Below, in pieces: positions 37,823-47,148 of a stretch of DNA of 64,000 nucleotides. Position 1 is the first letter of the stretch. The number at the start of each line of letters is the position of its first letter. The position numbers and the translations under genes were made by a program. Below the pieces are notes generated by a model. That model saw nothing but the letters and a program-made list of their open reading frames with translations. It was not told the DNA's origin and made no database searches. This DNA is from CAVRCA01 sp963719345 (lineage in GTDB: Bacteria; Pseudomonadota; Alphaproteobacteria; Acetobacterales; Acetobacteraceae): the NCBI GenBank assembly GCA_963719345.1, contig CAVRCA010000001.1, forward strand, positions 434,001-498,000, written 5' to 3'.

Positions 37823-39367
37823 ATGGCCCGCAACGGCGCCTCGGGACGGTCCGTGCTGGAGCGCACGGCCACCGGCGTCGGCTGGATTCTCGGCTGGCGC
37901 ATGGCGACCCGCGTGCTGGGCCTGCTCAGCACCATGATCCTGGTGCGTCTCCTCCTGCCGGCGGATTTCGGTCTGGTGGCACTCGGCACCACCTTCATCA
38001 TCGCCGTCGATACGCTTTCGGCGTTGGGTGTCGAAGAGGCGCTTGTGCGCGAGCATGCGCCCACTCCGGCGATGTATGACACGGCGTTCACGCTGAACGT
38101 GCTGCGCAGTCTCGCCACCGCCATGCTGATTGCCGCCGCCGCCATCCCCGCCTCCAGATTCTTCGCAGAGGCGCGGCTTGCCGACATCCTTTGGGCCTTG
38201 GCGGCGGGCACGGTGATCAGCGGACTGGGCAACATTGGAGCGGTCGATTTCCGCCGCGATATGGCATTCGAAAAAGAATTCCTGCTGCAGATCCTGCCAC
38301 GCGTCGTCAGCATCATCGTTACGATCGCGACGGCCCTGACGTGGCACAGCTACTGGGCACTGGTCAGCGGCATCCTGACGGGCCGGACGCTGCGCACACT
38401 GCTCAGCTATCGCATGCACCGGTGGCGACCGCGCTTTACCCTGGCGGCGTGGCGGGAGCTGATCGGGTTCTCGCTGTGGACGTGGGCCGGGAGCTTGGCG
38501 CAGCTGGTGCGTGACCGCATGGACACGTTCGTGGTGAGCCGGATCATGGGTCCGGAAGCCCTGGGTGTTTACGCGATCGGTGAAGAAATCGCCTCGTTGC
38601 CGACCGGGGAAGTGGTGCTCCCGGTCGGTCGCGCCTGCTTCTCGGGGTTCGCGGCGGCCCGCAGCGCCGGCCACGACATGAGCGACACGTTCATGCGACC
38701 CGTCGCCACCGCATTCCTCGTCACGCTCCCGGCGGGTCTGGGCATCTCATTGGTGGCCGACCCGCTGGTGCGCCTGTTCGTGGGCGAGAAATGGATCGCC
38801 GCCATTCCGATCATCCAATTGCTCGGCGTCATGGGTGCGCTCTCGGTGTTCGGCATCATCGCTACGACCCTGCTGACCGCTCATGCGGTGATGCGCGAGC
38901 AGTTCGTCGTGATGGTGAGCTGTCTCGCACTGCGGCTGGTCCTGCTGATCCCCTTGGTGGACCATTTCGGCGCTCTCGGCGCCGCGGCGGGGAATTTTTC
39001 CGCCATGCTGTGCGAGCACAGTCTGTTCCTCGTCTTGGCCTTCCGCCGCTTCGACCTCCGTGCGGCGGACCTCCTGCGCCGGGTCTGGCGAACGCTGGCG
39101 GCGGCCTTGATCATGGCCGTGGTCCTGGTCGCGACCGGCCTTGGTTGGACGCACGTGACCGGCGACGCCGGCCTTGTGCTTCGCTCGATAGTTGCGGCTG
39201 TGGCTATGGGCGCCGGCACCTATGCGCTCGCACTGCTGGTACTGTGGCATCTGGCGGGACGCCCCCGGGGCGCCGAGGCCGACATGCTGGTGTTTGCCCA
39301 CCGGCTTGTTCGTTCCGCAACGCGCGTGTTCAGCCGAATCAGTCCGGCCGCTTCCGCAACGGGCTGA
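37823..39367 (+). CDS. Lipopolysaccharide/exopolysaccharide flippase (Wzx/MOP family)
   Basis: About 514 residues and 12-14 hydrophobic segments; polysaccharide biosynthesis protein family of the MOP superfamily, which flips lipid-linked saccharides across the inner membrane. Typical: RTATGVGWILGWRMATRVLG, LVRLLLPADFGLVALGTTFI, SRIMGPEALGVYAIGEEIASLP and LVRLFVGEKWIAAIP. An upstream TTG (37754) would add ~23 polar residues; I chose ATG 37823 with modest confidence. No glycosyltransferases or polymerase are next to it, so the polysaccharide is unknown. Confidence 0.85.
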   Translation: MARNGASGRSVLERTATGVGWILGWRMATRVLGLLSTMILVRLLLPADFGLVALGTTFIIAVDTLSALGVEEALVREHAPTPAMYDTAFTLNVLRSLATAMLIAAAAIPASRFFAEARLADILWALAAGTVISGLGNIGAVDFRRDMAFEKEFLLQILPRVVSIIVTIATALTWHSYWALVSGILTGRTLRTLLSYRMHRWRPRFTLAAWRELIGFSLWTWAGSLAQLVRDRMDTFVVSRIMGPEALGVYAIGEEIASLPTGEVVLPVGRACFSGFAAARSAGHDMSDTFMRPVATAFLVTLPAGLGISLVADPLVRLFVGEKWIAAIPIIQLLGVMGALSVFGIIATTLLTAHAVMREQFVVMVSCLALRLVLLIPLVDHFGALGAAAGNFSAMLCEHSLFLVLAFRRFDLRAADLLRRVWRTLAAALIMAVVLVATGLGWTHVTGDAGLVLRSIVAAVAMGAGTYALALLVLWHLAGRPRGAEADMLVFAHRLVRSATRVFSRISPAASATG

Positions 39368-39743
39368 TCGCCAACGGCAGCCGCATAATCGGCTGGATCG
39401 CGGGTTTTGGCCAGGGCACTCCCTGGCGCCTGGTCACAGGGTCTGGGACAATGTGCGACAACGTGTCCAAGATGCGGTGGCCACTTGTGTGAGACAAAAT
39501 CGTTGGGCGATTTAGGGAAATCTGAACAGGGCACCACGGGTCCTCGACGCCAGACACCCGGAACCGGTTGCCGCCCCATACAGCACCTCCGCCGGTCTCA
39601 GACGCCCAGCGGCACCTGATAGAGATCGGACCGGCTAAGGCAGTCGCTTGGAGCAGGAACCGGACAGCCTGGAGGAGTGTTTGAAAACATCCTAATTGAA
39701 CTCAGGGATATTCCCTGTGACGCTCACGCCTTTGCCGGGACGT
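39368..39743. other. Intergenic region with a short hairpin
   Basis: About 376 bases between the flippase and the tRNA. CAGGGA and TCCCTG (39703-39717, 3-base loop) can pair and lie downstream of tRNA-Ser on the minus strand; without a T-run it is a weak terminator candidate. No gene seen. Confidence 0.4.
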
Positions 39744-39836
39744 TGGCGGAGGGGATGGGATTCGAACCCACGGTACGGCTTGACACCGTACAACGGTTTA
39801 GCAAACCGCCGCCTTCAGCCACTCGGCCACCCCTCC
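39744..39836 (-). tRNA. tRNA-Ser (anticodon GCU)
   Basis: Class II tRNA of 93 bases including the encoded CCA. Acceptor stem GGAGGGG pairs with CCCCTCC, followed by discriminator G and CCA. D-arm GTGGCCGAGTGGCTGAAGG, anticodon loop with GCT (GGTTTGCTAAACC), a long variable arm (TACGG/CCGTA) typical of Ser, and T-loop GGTTCGAATCC. Reads AGC/AGU codons. Confidence 0.97.
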
Positions 39837-39930
39837 GCCGGAGTGCCACCGAACCGACAGCGCCGATCCGGACACGGCGTTTGCACCCGCGCTTCTAGCG
39901 GGTTGGCGGGGGCAGCGTCAAACCCGATTG

Positions 39931-39975
39931 CCCCCGCCCCCGCCCCCGCCCCTGCGCCCCGCTCAGCTCAGCTCA
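39931..39975. repeat. CCCCCG and GCTCA short tandem repeats
   Basis: About four copies of CCCCCG (39931-39954, last one CCCCTG) followed by three copies of GCTCA (39961-39975). The second run covers the GST stop codon at 39968. Confidence 0.75.
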
Positions 39976-40597
39976 GGGCGACTTCAAAACCCCGGGCGGT
40001 GGCGGGGCGCGCCATCATCGCGTCGTACCAACGCCGAACGTTGGGGAAGTCGGCCAGATCCACCTGGTGCCGCTCGTGCCGCCAAGCCCAGCCCAGAATG
40101 GCGAAATCGGCGATCGAGACCTCCGGGCCGCCCGCGTACGGCACGCGGCCCAGGCGCCGGTCCAGCACGCCGTAGAGCCGGCGGGTCTCCTTGGCGTAGC
40201 GCTCCAGCCCATACCGCCGATCCTGCTCGTTCTCGACGCCGAGAAAATGATGGACCTGACCCGGCATCGGCCCGAAGCCGCCCATCTGCCACATCAGCCA
40301 TTCCAGCACCGGCACCTGGGCGCGCAGATCCTCGGGCAGGAACTTCCCGGTTTTGCGCCCGAGATAGACCAGGATGGCGCCCGACTCGAACACGCTGATC
40401 CGCCCGCCGCCCGGCCCGTCCGGGTCCACGATCGCCGGGATGCGGTTGTTCGGGCTGATCTCCAAAAACGCCGGCTCGAACTGCTTGCCCTTGCTGATGT
40501 CGATCGGGTGGACGCTGTAAGGCAGCCCCATCTCCTCCAGCGCCACGCTGATCTTGCGCCCGTTCGGGGTGTTCCAGGTGTGCAGCTCGATCGGCAT
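39968..40597 (-). CDS. Glutathione S-transferase family protein, YfcG/nu-class-like
   Basis: 209 residues. Thioredoxin-fold half begins IELHTWNTPNGRKISVALEE, with TPNGRK the glutathione-contact loop of the YfcG/Ure2p-like group (Thr-Pro-Asn). NNRIPAIVDPDGPGGG and FESGAILVYLGRKTGKFLP are the cis-Pro and Glu-Ser binding elements. Helical half: WLMWQMGGFGPMPGQVHHF and SIADFAILGWAWRH. Nu-class enzymes show disulfide reductase activity. Lies 14 bases after the gatB stop and could be read from the gat operon. Confidence 0.92.
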   Translation of the reverse strand: MPIELHTWNTPNGRKISVALEEMGLPYSVHPIDISKGKQFEPAFLEISPNNRIPAIVDPDGPGGGRISVFESGAILVYLGRKTGKFLPEDLRAQVPVLEWLMWQMGGFGPMPGQVHHFLGVENEQDRRYGLERYAKETRRLYGVLDRRLGRVPYAGGPEVSIADFAILGWAWRHERHQVDLADFPNVRRWYDAMMARPATARGFEVALS

Positions 40598-40611
40598 GTC
40601 CGTCTCCCGCC

Positions 40612-42064
40612 CTATGACAGTTTCTGCTTGAGTGCCGCATTGACCAGGGCGGGGTTCCCCTTCCCGGTCATCGCCTTCATCACCTGGCCGACGAAGAAAC
40701 CGAACAGCTTGTCCTTGCCCGAGCGGTACTCGGCCAATTTGTCGGCATGGGCCGTCAGCACCGCATCGACCGCGGCGTCGATCGCGCCGGTATCGGTGAC
40801 CTGCCGCAGCCCGCGCTCGGCCACGATGTCGCCGGGGTCGCGGCCGGTTTCGACCATCGCCTCGAACACGTCCTTGGCGATCCGGCCGTTGATCGTTCCG
40901 TCAGCCATCAGGTCGAGCAGCTTGCCCAGCGCGCCGGCGGACACCGGGCTGTCCTCGATGCCGCGACCGGTCCGGTTGAGGGCGGCGAAGAAATCGCCGA
41001 TCACCCAGTTGGCCGCGAGCTTGGCGTCGCGTCCCCTTGCTACCGCCTCATAAAAATCCGCCGTCGCCTGCTCGGCGACCAGCACGCCGGCGTCGTAGGC
41101 GGGCAGCCCGTACTCGCGCACGAACCGCGCCCGCTTGGCATCCGGCAACTCCGGCAGCGCGCGGCGCAAATCCTCGATCCAGGCCTCGTCGAGCACCAGC
41201 GGCAGCAGGTCGGGGTCGGGGAAGTAGCGGTAGTCGTGCGCGTCCTCCTTGCTCCGCATGCTGCGCGTCGCACCGCGCGCCGGGTCGAACAGGCGGGTTT
41301 CCTGCTGAACCGTCCCGCCGTCTTCCCAAAGCTCCACTTGCCGGCGAGCTTCCGCCTCGATCGCCTGCATGACGTAGCGGACCGAGTTGACGTTCTTCAC
41401 CTCGCAGCGGGTACGGAACGGCTCACCCGACTTGCGCACCGAGACGTTGACGTCGGCGCGCATCGACCCCTCCTCCATGTTGCCGTCGCAGGTGCCGAGA
41501 TAGCGCAGCACGGTGCGCAGCTTGCGCAGATACGCGCCGGCCTCCTCGGGACTGCGCATGTCGGGCTCGCTGACGATCTCCATCAGCGCGACGCCGGCGC
41601 GGTTGAGGTCGATATAGGATTTCGTCGGATGCTGGTCGTGCAGCGATTTGCCGGCATCCTGCTCGAGGTGCAGGCGCGTCACCCCGATCTGGCGCGTGCT
41701 GCCGTCCGCCAGCTCGATTTCGATCTTTCCCTCGCCGACGATCGGGTGCTGGTACTGGCTGATCTGGTAGCCGGCCGGCAGGTCGGCATAGAAGTAATTC
41801 TTTCGATCAAAACGGCTGACCACGTTGATGTGGGCGTCGAGGCCAAGACCGGTACGCACCGCCTGGGCTACGCATTCGCGGTTGATGACCGGCAACATGC
41901 CGGGAAACGCGGCATCGACGAAGCTCACCTGCGTGTTCGGCTCGGCGCCGAAATCGGTCGCCGCCCCGCTGAACAGCTTGGCCCGGCTGATGACCTGCGC
42001 ATGGACTTCCAGGCCGACGACGATTTCCCAGGCCCCGGGTACTGCCCTCGATCACGTACGGCAT
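40612..42064 (-). CDS. gatB: Asp-tRNA(Asn)/Glu-tRNA(Gln) amidotransferase subunit B (one indel)
   Basis: ATP-dependent subunit of GatCAB, which turns misacylated Glu-tRNA-Gln and Asp-tRNA-Asn into the correct amides. About 483 residues. Motifs: EVHAQVISRAKLFS, YFYADLPAGYQISQYQHPI, HLEQDAGKSLHD, DLNRAGVALMEIVSEPDM and KNVNSVRYVMQAIEAEARRQ; C-terminal YqeY-like tRNA domain. ATG 42064 begins MPYVIEGST; an extra C near 42041 shifts the frame once, then all is intact. Operon order is gatC-gatA-gatB. Confidence 0.92.
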
Positions 42065-42067
42065 CGC

Positions 42068-43549
42068 TCAAGCTCCGGCGCGCAAGGCGGGACGTGCGAT
42101 GAAATCGGCCGCACGTTCCAGGGCGGCGCTCACCGCAAAGACGGTCTCCTCGTCGAACGGACGACCGATCACCTGCAGCCCGAGCGGCAAGTCGTGCGCA
42201 TCGAGCCCGGCGGGAACCGACATGCCCGGCACGCCCGCCATGCTCGCGGGGACGGTGAACACGTCGTTGAGATACATCTTTACGGGATCGTCCATGTTCT
42301 CGCCTTGCGCGAAGGCGGCCGACGGCGCCGTCGGCGTCAGCAGCGCGTCGACCCGCGCGAACACGTCGGTGAAATCCTTGAGGATGAGAGCGCGCACCTT
42401 CTGGGCGCGCAGATAGTACGCATCGTAGTAGCCGGCCGAAAGCACGTAGGTGCCGATCAGCACCCGGCGCTTCACCTCGGTGCCGAAACCGGCGGCGCGC
42501 GTCCGCTCGTAGAGATCGCGCAGATCCTCGCCCTCCTCGCGCATGCCGAAACGCACCCCGTCGTAGCGGGCGAGATTGGATGAGCACTCCGCCGGCGCAA
42601 CGATGTAGTAGGTCGCCAGCCCATATTTCGTATGCGGCAGCGACACGTCGACGATCTCCGCACCGGCGTCACGCAACCATTCCTTGCCGCGCTCCCACAA
42701 GGCGTCGATCTCGGGCGGCATCCCGTCCGACCGGTATTCGTGCGGGATGCCGATGCGCAAGCCTTTCACGCCCCGCGCACAGGCCGCCTCGTAGTCCGGC
42801 ACCGGGCGATCCACGCTGGTGCTGTCCTTCGGATCGTGCCCGGCCATCGAGCGCAGCAGGATCGCGCAATCGGCGACGCTGCGCGCAAACGGGCCGGCCT
42901 GATCCAGCGAGGAGGCGAACGCGACGATGCCCCAGCGGCTGCACCGCCCATAGGTCGGCTTCATGCCGGGAATGCCGCAAAACGCGGCCGGTTGGCGGAT
43001 CGAACCGCCGGTGTCAGTGCCGGTCGCGCCGAGTGCCAGCCGAGCCGCCACCGCTGCCGCCGAGCCGCCGGACGAACCGCCAGGCACCAGCACGGCGTCG
43101 GGATCGCCCGCCCGCTGCCACGGGTTCCCGACCGGACCGTAGGCGGAGGTCATGTTGGAGGAGCCCATCGCGAACTCGTCAAGGTTGGCCTTGCCGAGGA
43201 ACACGGCGCCGTCACGCAGCAGACTGGCGGTGACGGTGCTCTCGTACGGCGGCACAAACGGGCCAAGGATGCGGCTGCCCGCGGTGGTGCGCACGCCCTC
43301 GGTGCAGAACAGATCCTTGATCGCCAGCGGAATGCCCGCGAGCGGGCCGGCCTCACCGCGCCCCAGCGCCGCGTCGGCCGTATCCGCCTGGCGCAGCGCC
43401 GCGTCGTGCGTGACCGTGATGAACGCATTGAGCCGCGGGTTGTGTATCTCCACGGCCTCCAGATGTGCCAACGTCAGCTCGCGCGCTGATATGTCCCGCG
43501 CGTGCAGAGCGTCCCGTGCGGCGGCAATGGTGAGGTCGGTCGCGTTCAC
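42068..43549 (-). CDS. gatA: Asp-tRNA(Asn)/Glu-tRNA(Gln) amidotransferase subunit A
   Basis: Amidase subunit of GatCAB that frees ammonia from glutamine. 493 residues. Amidase signature: catalytic Lys in AGIPLAIKDLFCTEG, GGSSGGSAAAVAARLALGA with the Ser pair, and GTDTGGSIRQPAAFCG with the acyl Ser. GTG 43549 overlaps the gatC stop (GTGA), showing tight coupling; an upstream in-frame ATG lies inside gatC. gatB begins 4 bases after the stop. Confidence 0.97.
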   Translation of the reverse strand: MNATDLTIAAARDALHARDISARELTLAHLEAVEIHNPRLNAFITVTHDAALRQADTADAALGRGEAGPLAGIPLAIKDLFCTEGVRTTAGSRILGPFVPPYESTVTASLLRDGAVFLGKANLDEFAMGSSNMTSAYGPVGNPWQRAGDPDAVLVPGGSSGGSAAAVAARLALGATGTDTGGSIRQPAAFCGIPGMKPTYGRCSRWGIVAFASSLDQAGPFARSVADCAILLRSMAGHDPKDSTSVDRPVPDYEAACARGVKGLRIGIPHEYRSDGMPPEIDALWERGKEWLRDAGAEIVDVSLPHTKYGLATYYIVAPAECSSNLARYDGVRFGMREEGEDLRDLYERTRAAGFGTEVKRRVLIGTYVLSAGYYDAYYLRAQKVRALILKDFTDVFARVDALLTPTAPSAAFAQGENMDDPVKMYLNDVFTVPASMAGVPGMSVPAGLDAHDLPLGLQVIGRPFDEETVFAVSAALERAADFIARPALRAGA

Positions 43550-43833
43550 TCGACCACCTTGGGCACGACGAAAAACCCGTTCGCCCGTTCCGGCGCGTTC
43601 GCCAGGATTTGTTCGCGGCAAGTCCCGTCGGTGACCGCGTCTTCGCGCATCTTCAGCGCCAGCTGCGCGCCGCCGGTAAGCGGCGCGACATCGGTCACGT
43701 CCACCTCGTTGAGCTGCTCGATCCAGCCGAGAATGCCGTTCAGCTCGCCTTGCAGCCGCACCACCTCGTCATCGTCGACACGGATGCGGGCAAGGTTGGC
43801 AATGCGGCGGACGGTCGCGGGATCGAGCGACAT
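43546..43833 (-). CDS. gatC: Asp-tRNA(Asn)/Glu-tRNA(Gln) amidotransferase subunit C
   Basis: Small scaffold subunit that wraps GatA and GatB. 95 residues: MSLDPATVRRIANLARI, DDEVVRLQGELNGILGWIEQLNEVD and the C-terminal PERANGFFVVPKVVE, which inserts into GatA. ATG 43833. First gene of the operon; divergent from ruvX across 100 bases. Confidence 0.95.
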   Translation of the reverse strand: MSLDPATVRRIANLARIRVDDDEVVRLQGELNGILGWIEQLNEVDVTDVAPLTGGAQLALKMREDAVTDGTCREQILANAPERANGFFVVPKVVE

Positions 43834-43933
43834 GCAGCGTCTATATCCTTGAGCAGGGAGAGGCGCGGGACCATACCGTTCGGTCCAGGCTGGTTCAACC
43901 AGCCGCCGACGGCACGGATGACCGAAGGTCGGC

Positions 43934-44401
43934 ATGGCGCTGGTAGATCTGCCGACATTGAGGGCTGGCCTGGCACCGGGGGAGCGGTTGCTCGGTCTCG
44001 ACCCCGGCCGCAAGACGATCGGGGTTGCGCTGTCCGATGTCGGGCTGACACTCGCCTCGCCCTACGGCAGCTTGCGACGCGGCAAGCTGGCGGCCAATGC
44101 GGCCGAGCTGTTGGCGATCGCCCGTCGCGAGACCGCGGGCGGAATGGTCGTCGGCCTGCCGCTGTCGATGGACGGCAGTTTCGGCCCGGCGGCGCAGGCG
44201 GCGCGCGACTGGACGCGCGCGCTTGCGGCGGCGATGGACCTACCGGCCGCGCTGTGGGACGAACGTCTCAGCTCGGCGGCGGTGAACCGTTTCCTGGTGA
44301 ACGAGGCGGATCTGAGCCGCCAGAAACGCGCTGCGGTGGTCGACCGGATGGCGGCAGCGTGGATGCTTCAGGGCGCGCTGGACGCGAGCCGACCCGGTTG
44401 A
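43934..44401 (+). CDS. ruvX: Holliday junction resolvase-like RuvX/YqgF
   Basis: 155-residue RNase H-like nuclease. LLGLDPGRKTIGVALSD carries the first metal Asp; GGMVVGLPLSMDGSFGP, LWDERLSSAAVNRFL (Glu) and DRMAAAWMLQGALD (Asp) complete the site. YqgF proteins act in 16S rRNA 5' end maturation and possibly on DNA junctions. Single gene, divergent from gatC, convergent with ycjF. Confidence 0.93.
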   Translation: MALVDLPTLRAGLAPGERLLGLDPGRKTIGVALSDVGLTLASPYGSLRRGKLAANAAELLAIARRETAGGMVVGLPLSMDGSFGPAAQAARDWTRALAAAMDLPAALWDERLSSAAVNRFLVNEADLSRQKRAAVVDRMAAAWMLQGALDASRPG

Positions 44402-44441
44402 GTAGCAGCCCGGTCCCGGGCAATCCAAGCAGGGGCGAAAA

Positions 44442-44453
44442 CCCTGATCAGGG
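44442..44453. other. 12-bp perfect palindrome between convergent genes
   Basis: CCCTGATCAGGG lies between the ruvX and ycjF stops. It has no loop, so it is a poor hairpin; it may only be part of a weak bidirectional terminator. Confidence 0.3.
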
Positions 44454-44457
44454 CAAT

Positions 44458-45378
44458 CTACGTCTCCCCTCCAGCCCGAATGCGGGCGATCGCGGCGGTC
44501 AGGAGTTCGGCGGGCGGCAGTGGGCTGCACGCCGCTGCCGTCGCCCGGGCCAGTACCACCATGCGGCGCGCCGCCACCCCCGCGCCGGCAACGTCGCCCG
44601 CGACGTGCTGCAGCAGCGGGTTCGACAGCACGGCCCGGGTCAGCGTGTTGGCGGCCAGATCGGTGGCGACCACGCCGGCCGCCGACAGCGCGGTGCGACG
44701 GAGCAGCGCCAAGGTGCCGAGCAGGCCGGGACGCAAGCCGTGCAACTCGGCGATCTGGCGGACCAGGCGGATGCCCCGCCAGGCGACGAGCAACCCGTCG
44801 AAGGCCGGCGAGGGCACGGCTGCGGCGACGGCAAACGCCTGGATCGCGGCGGTGCGGCCGAGCGCGTCCGTCTTGGCGCGCAGGTCGGCGAGCGGGCCGG
44901 CCCGCAACAGGGCGCGCAACGTCTCCGGGTCATCGACGGCGTCGAGCGCCGCCATGCTCGCCTGTCCTTCCGGCAACCGTGCAAGCCAGCGTCGCAGCGC
45001 CGGGCGGGCGGCCAGCGCGTTCGGCGCGGCGAGCTCCGCCCGCAGGCGATCGACCGTCTCCACCCCGAACAAGCCGCGCAACTCGCGCCAGATCCCGGCG
45101 CCGATCAGGCCGAAGCCCGCCAGCGCCACGGCAGTGGTGATCCAGCCCAGCACCGCCGAACGGGCGAACTGGGCGGCAGCGAAATTGACCGTGGCCAGGG
45201 CCGACAACCCGAGCACCAAGAGGGCAGCGCCGCCCAAGACCAAGGGGATCGTGCCCAGGCCGCGCGTCGGCGGCGCCACCGCCAGGGTGGCGGGCACCGC
45301 CGCCTCGAGCCGGGGTGCCGGCAGCGGCTCCAGCTCGATGCGCGGCCGCGGCGGGTCCTGCACGGCGGTCTCGATCAC
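44458..45378 (-). CDS. ycjF: YcjF-like membrane protein (TIGR01620/DUF697)
   Basis: 306 residues with two adjacent membrane helices (GTIPLVLGGAALLVLGLSALA and AVLGWITTAVALAGFGLIGAG), then a DUF697 region: FAVAAAVPSPAFDGLLVAWRGIRLVRQIAELHGLRPG and ATDLAANTL. YcjF is encoded beside the P-loop protein YcjX in many Proteobacteria, often linked to envelope stress; the molecular role is not known. The start overlaps the ycjX stop by 4 bases. Confidence 0.87.
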   Translation of the reverse strand: MIETAVQDPPRPRIELEPLPAPRLEAAVPATLAVAPPTRGLGTIPLVLGGAALLVLGLSALATVNFAAAQFARSAVLGWITTAVALAGFGLIGAGIWRELRGLFGVETVDRLRAELAAPNALAARPALRRWLARLPEGQASMAALDAVDDPETLRALLRAGPLADLRAKTDALGRTAAIQAFAVAAAVPSPAFDGLLVAWRGIRLVRQIAELHGLRPGLLGTLALLRRTALSAAGVVATDLAANTLTRAVLSNPLLQHVAGDVAGAGVAARRMVVLARATAAACSPLPPAELLTAAIARIRAGGET

Positions 45379-46754
45379 AGAACGTCCTCCAGCAAGAACG
45401 CGAGCAGCGCGTCGAGCCCTATGTGGGGAACCCCGAGGCGGCCGTCAGCAGGCAACCGGCGCGGCTCGAACTCCGGCAGGGCAAGGAAATCGTGCGTCCA
45501 GAAATCGGCATCGGGCGTTCGGTCCGGCAGCTCGCCCGGATAGGAGCGGGTCAGGCGGTCGCTGCCCAGCACGCGGCCACGCACGGCGGAGACGTTGCGG
45601 CCGTCGAGGGTCCAGACGAAATCCTCGGTGCAGCGGACGGCGGCGATGGCAAAGCTCGCGCTGGTCGCCGCCTGCGCCGGATCGGGCAGCCGCGTGAGGC
45701 TGCGCACCAGTGAAGCGAGGTTGCCGCGCTGGCGCTCCGCGACGTGGTCGGCCTTGGTGGCGGCGAACGCTACCCGCCGGATGCCGCCGGGCGCGAGCCA
45801 AGCCGGCAACGGCACCGCGCGCAGGAAGGGGATCATCTCGGTCCACGGCCGCCGCCAGGACAGCGCGGCGGCAACCGCAGAAAGCGCATCGGCCGTATCC
45901 GCAAAGGCGACCGGGCCGGCGTGCAAGGCGGAGAGCAGGTCCGCCAACACGACCAGCCGATCGATTTGCCCGAATGCAGGCGAGACCAGTTCTTCGCGGA
46001 CCTCGCGCCGGTAGGCCTCGAAGCGGCTTTCCAGCAAGCGGGCCAAGCCGCCGCTGCCCGCATACGGAAAAAAGGCGATCCAGGGCGGTTCGTGACCGGG
46101 CGCCGGCATGAGAAAACGGCCCGGCTGGAGATACGCCAAGCCAAGCTCGTCGCGCAGCCGGACCAGCAGGGCGCGGTAGAGACGGTGCCCGGCGGCGGCC
46201 AAGTCCTCGTCCTCCGCGGCGCCTGCCGGCAGCGCACGCACGAAGGCAAGAAATTCGCGCGCCAGTGGCGCCGCCGCGCGTTGCTCCAGCCGGTTGAGAG
46301 TAAGCGCCGACCAACGGGCGAAATCGAGCCCAAGCAGCGGCAGGTCGAGCAGCCATTCTCCCGGATAATCAAGCCACTCCAGCCGGATCCTGCGAGGCGG
46401 CAGCATCCCGGCCAAGCCGATCCGGGAAAGATCGAGCTCAAGCGCCAGCAGCGAGACGGCATCCGTCCGCGCGGGCCAGCTTGGAGGGTCTGCCGCCAAC
46501 GCCGCGATATTGGCCCGGTAGTCGAACCGGTAGCGACCGGAAGCGGCCGAGGGCGCCACGGCGACACGCAAAGTCCGGCCAGCAAGTTGCGCCGCCACGG
46601 CCGCAAGCGACGGCGCACCGCCGCCCAGCGCCAGCAGGTTGGCGGCGACCGAGGTGAGGAAGGCGGTCTTGCCCGAACGCGCCAGCCCCGTAATCCCGAT
46701 CCGCACCACCCTCGGTCCGGGAAGAAACTCGTCGAACCCGGACCAGATCGGCAC
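45375..46754 (-). CDS. ycjX: YcjX-like P-loop NTPase (DUF463)
   Basis: 459 residues. Walker A GLARSGKT (23-30) after VVRIGIT, and the switch-like LEWLDYPGEWLLDLPLL. The middle includes GGIRRVAFAATKADHVAERQR, with ATKADH matching the guanine-specificity (T/N)KxD element. Conserved stress-associated protein resembling dynamin-type GTPases. Forms a coupled pair with ycjF; gloA is 10 bases further upstream. Confidence 0.9.
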   Translation of the reverse strand: MPIWSGFDEFLPGPRVVRIGITGLARSGKTAFLTSVAANLLALGGGAPSLAAVAAQLAGRTLRVAVAPSAASGRYRFDYRANIAALAADPPSWPARTDAVSLLALELDLSRIGLAGMLPPRRIRLEWLDYPGEWLLDLPLLGLDFARWSALTLNRLEQRAAAPLAREFLAFVRALPAGAAEDEDLAAAGHRLYRALLVRLRDELGLAYLQPGRFLMPAPGHEPPWIAFFPYAGSGGLARLLESRFEAYRREVREELVSPAFGQIDRLVVLADLLSALHAGPVAFADTADALSAVAAALSWRRPWTEMIPFLRAVPLPAWLAPGGIRRVAFAATKADHVAERQRGNLASLVRSLTRLPDPAQAATSASFAIAAVRCTEDFVWTLDGRNVSAVRGRVLGSDRLTRSYPGELPDRTPDADFWTHDFLALPEFEPRRLPADGRLGVPHIGLDALLAFLLEDVL

Positions 46755-46764
46755 TTTGGGGCGA

Positions 46765-47148
46765 TCAGGCCCGTTCGATCAGCTCGATCTTGTAGCCGTC
46801 CGGGTCCTCCACAAACGCGATCACCGTCGTGCCGAATTTTACCGGCCCGGCTTCGCGCGTCACCTTGCCGTCGCCACTGCGCACCTTCTCGCAGGCAGCC
46901 GCCACATCGGGGACGCCGATCGCCAGATGACCAAACGCGGAGCCCTGCTCGTAACCGGAGACGCCGTAGTTGTAGGTGAGCTCGATTTCCGCGCCGCCCG
47001 GCTCGCCGAACCCGACGAAGGCCAGCGTATATTTGCCATCCGGCACATCCCGTCGGCGAAGCTCCTTCATGCCAAGCAGTTGGGTATAAAACTTAAGGCT
47101 TCGGTCGAGATCGCCGACGCGGATCATGGTGTGCAGGAAGCTGCTCAT
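46765..47148 (-). CDS. gloA: Lactoylglutathione lyase (glyoxalase I)
   Basis: Isomerises the methylglyoxal-glutathione adduct to S-lactoylglutathione. 127 residues, vicinal-oxygen-chelate fold. Metal ligands: His6 (FLHTMIRVGDLDRSLKFY), Glu in AEIELTYNYGV, His in AFGHLAIGVPD and Glu in GYKIELIE. GMKELRRRDVPDGKYTLAFVG is typical of the Ni/Co-type bacterial enzyme. Between lpxI and ycjX on the minus strand. Confidence 0.95.
   Translation of the reverse strand: MSSFLHTMIRVGDLDRSLKFYTQLLGMKELRRRDVPDGKYTLAFVGFGEPGGAEIELTYNYGVSGYEQGSAFGHLAIGVPDVAAACEKVRSGDGKVTREAGPVKFGTTVIAFVEDPDGYKIELIERA

Noticed and set aside
39703..39717. Strong terminator for tRNA-Ser
   Set aside because: The stem is only 6 bp and no T-run follows on the minus strand; kept as a weak hairpin only.
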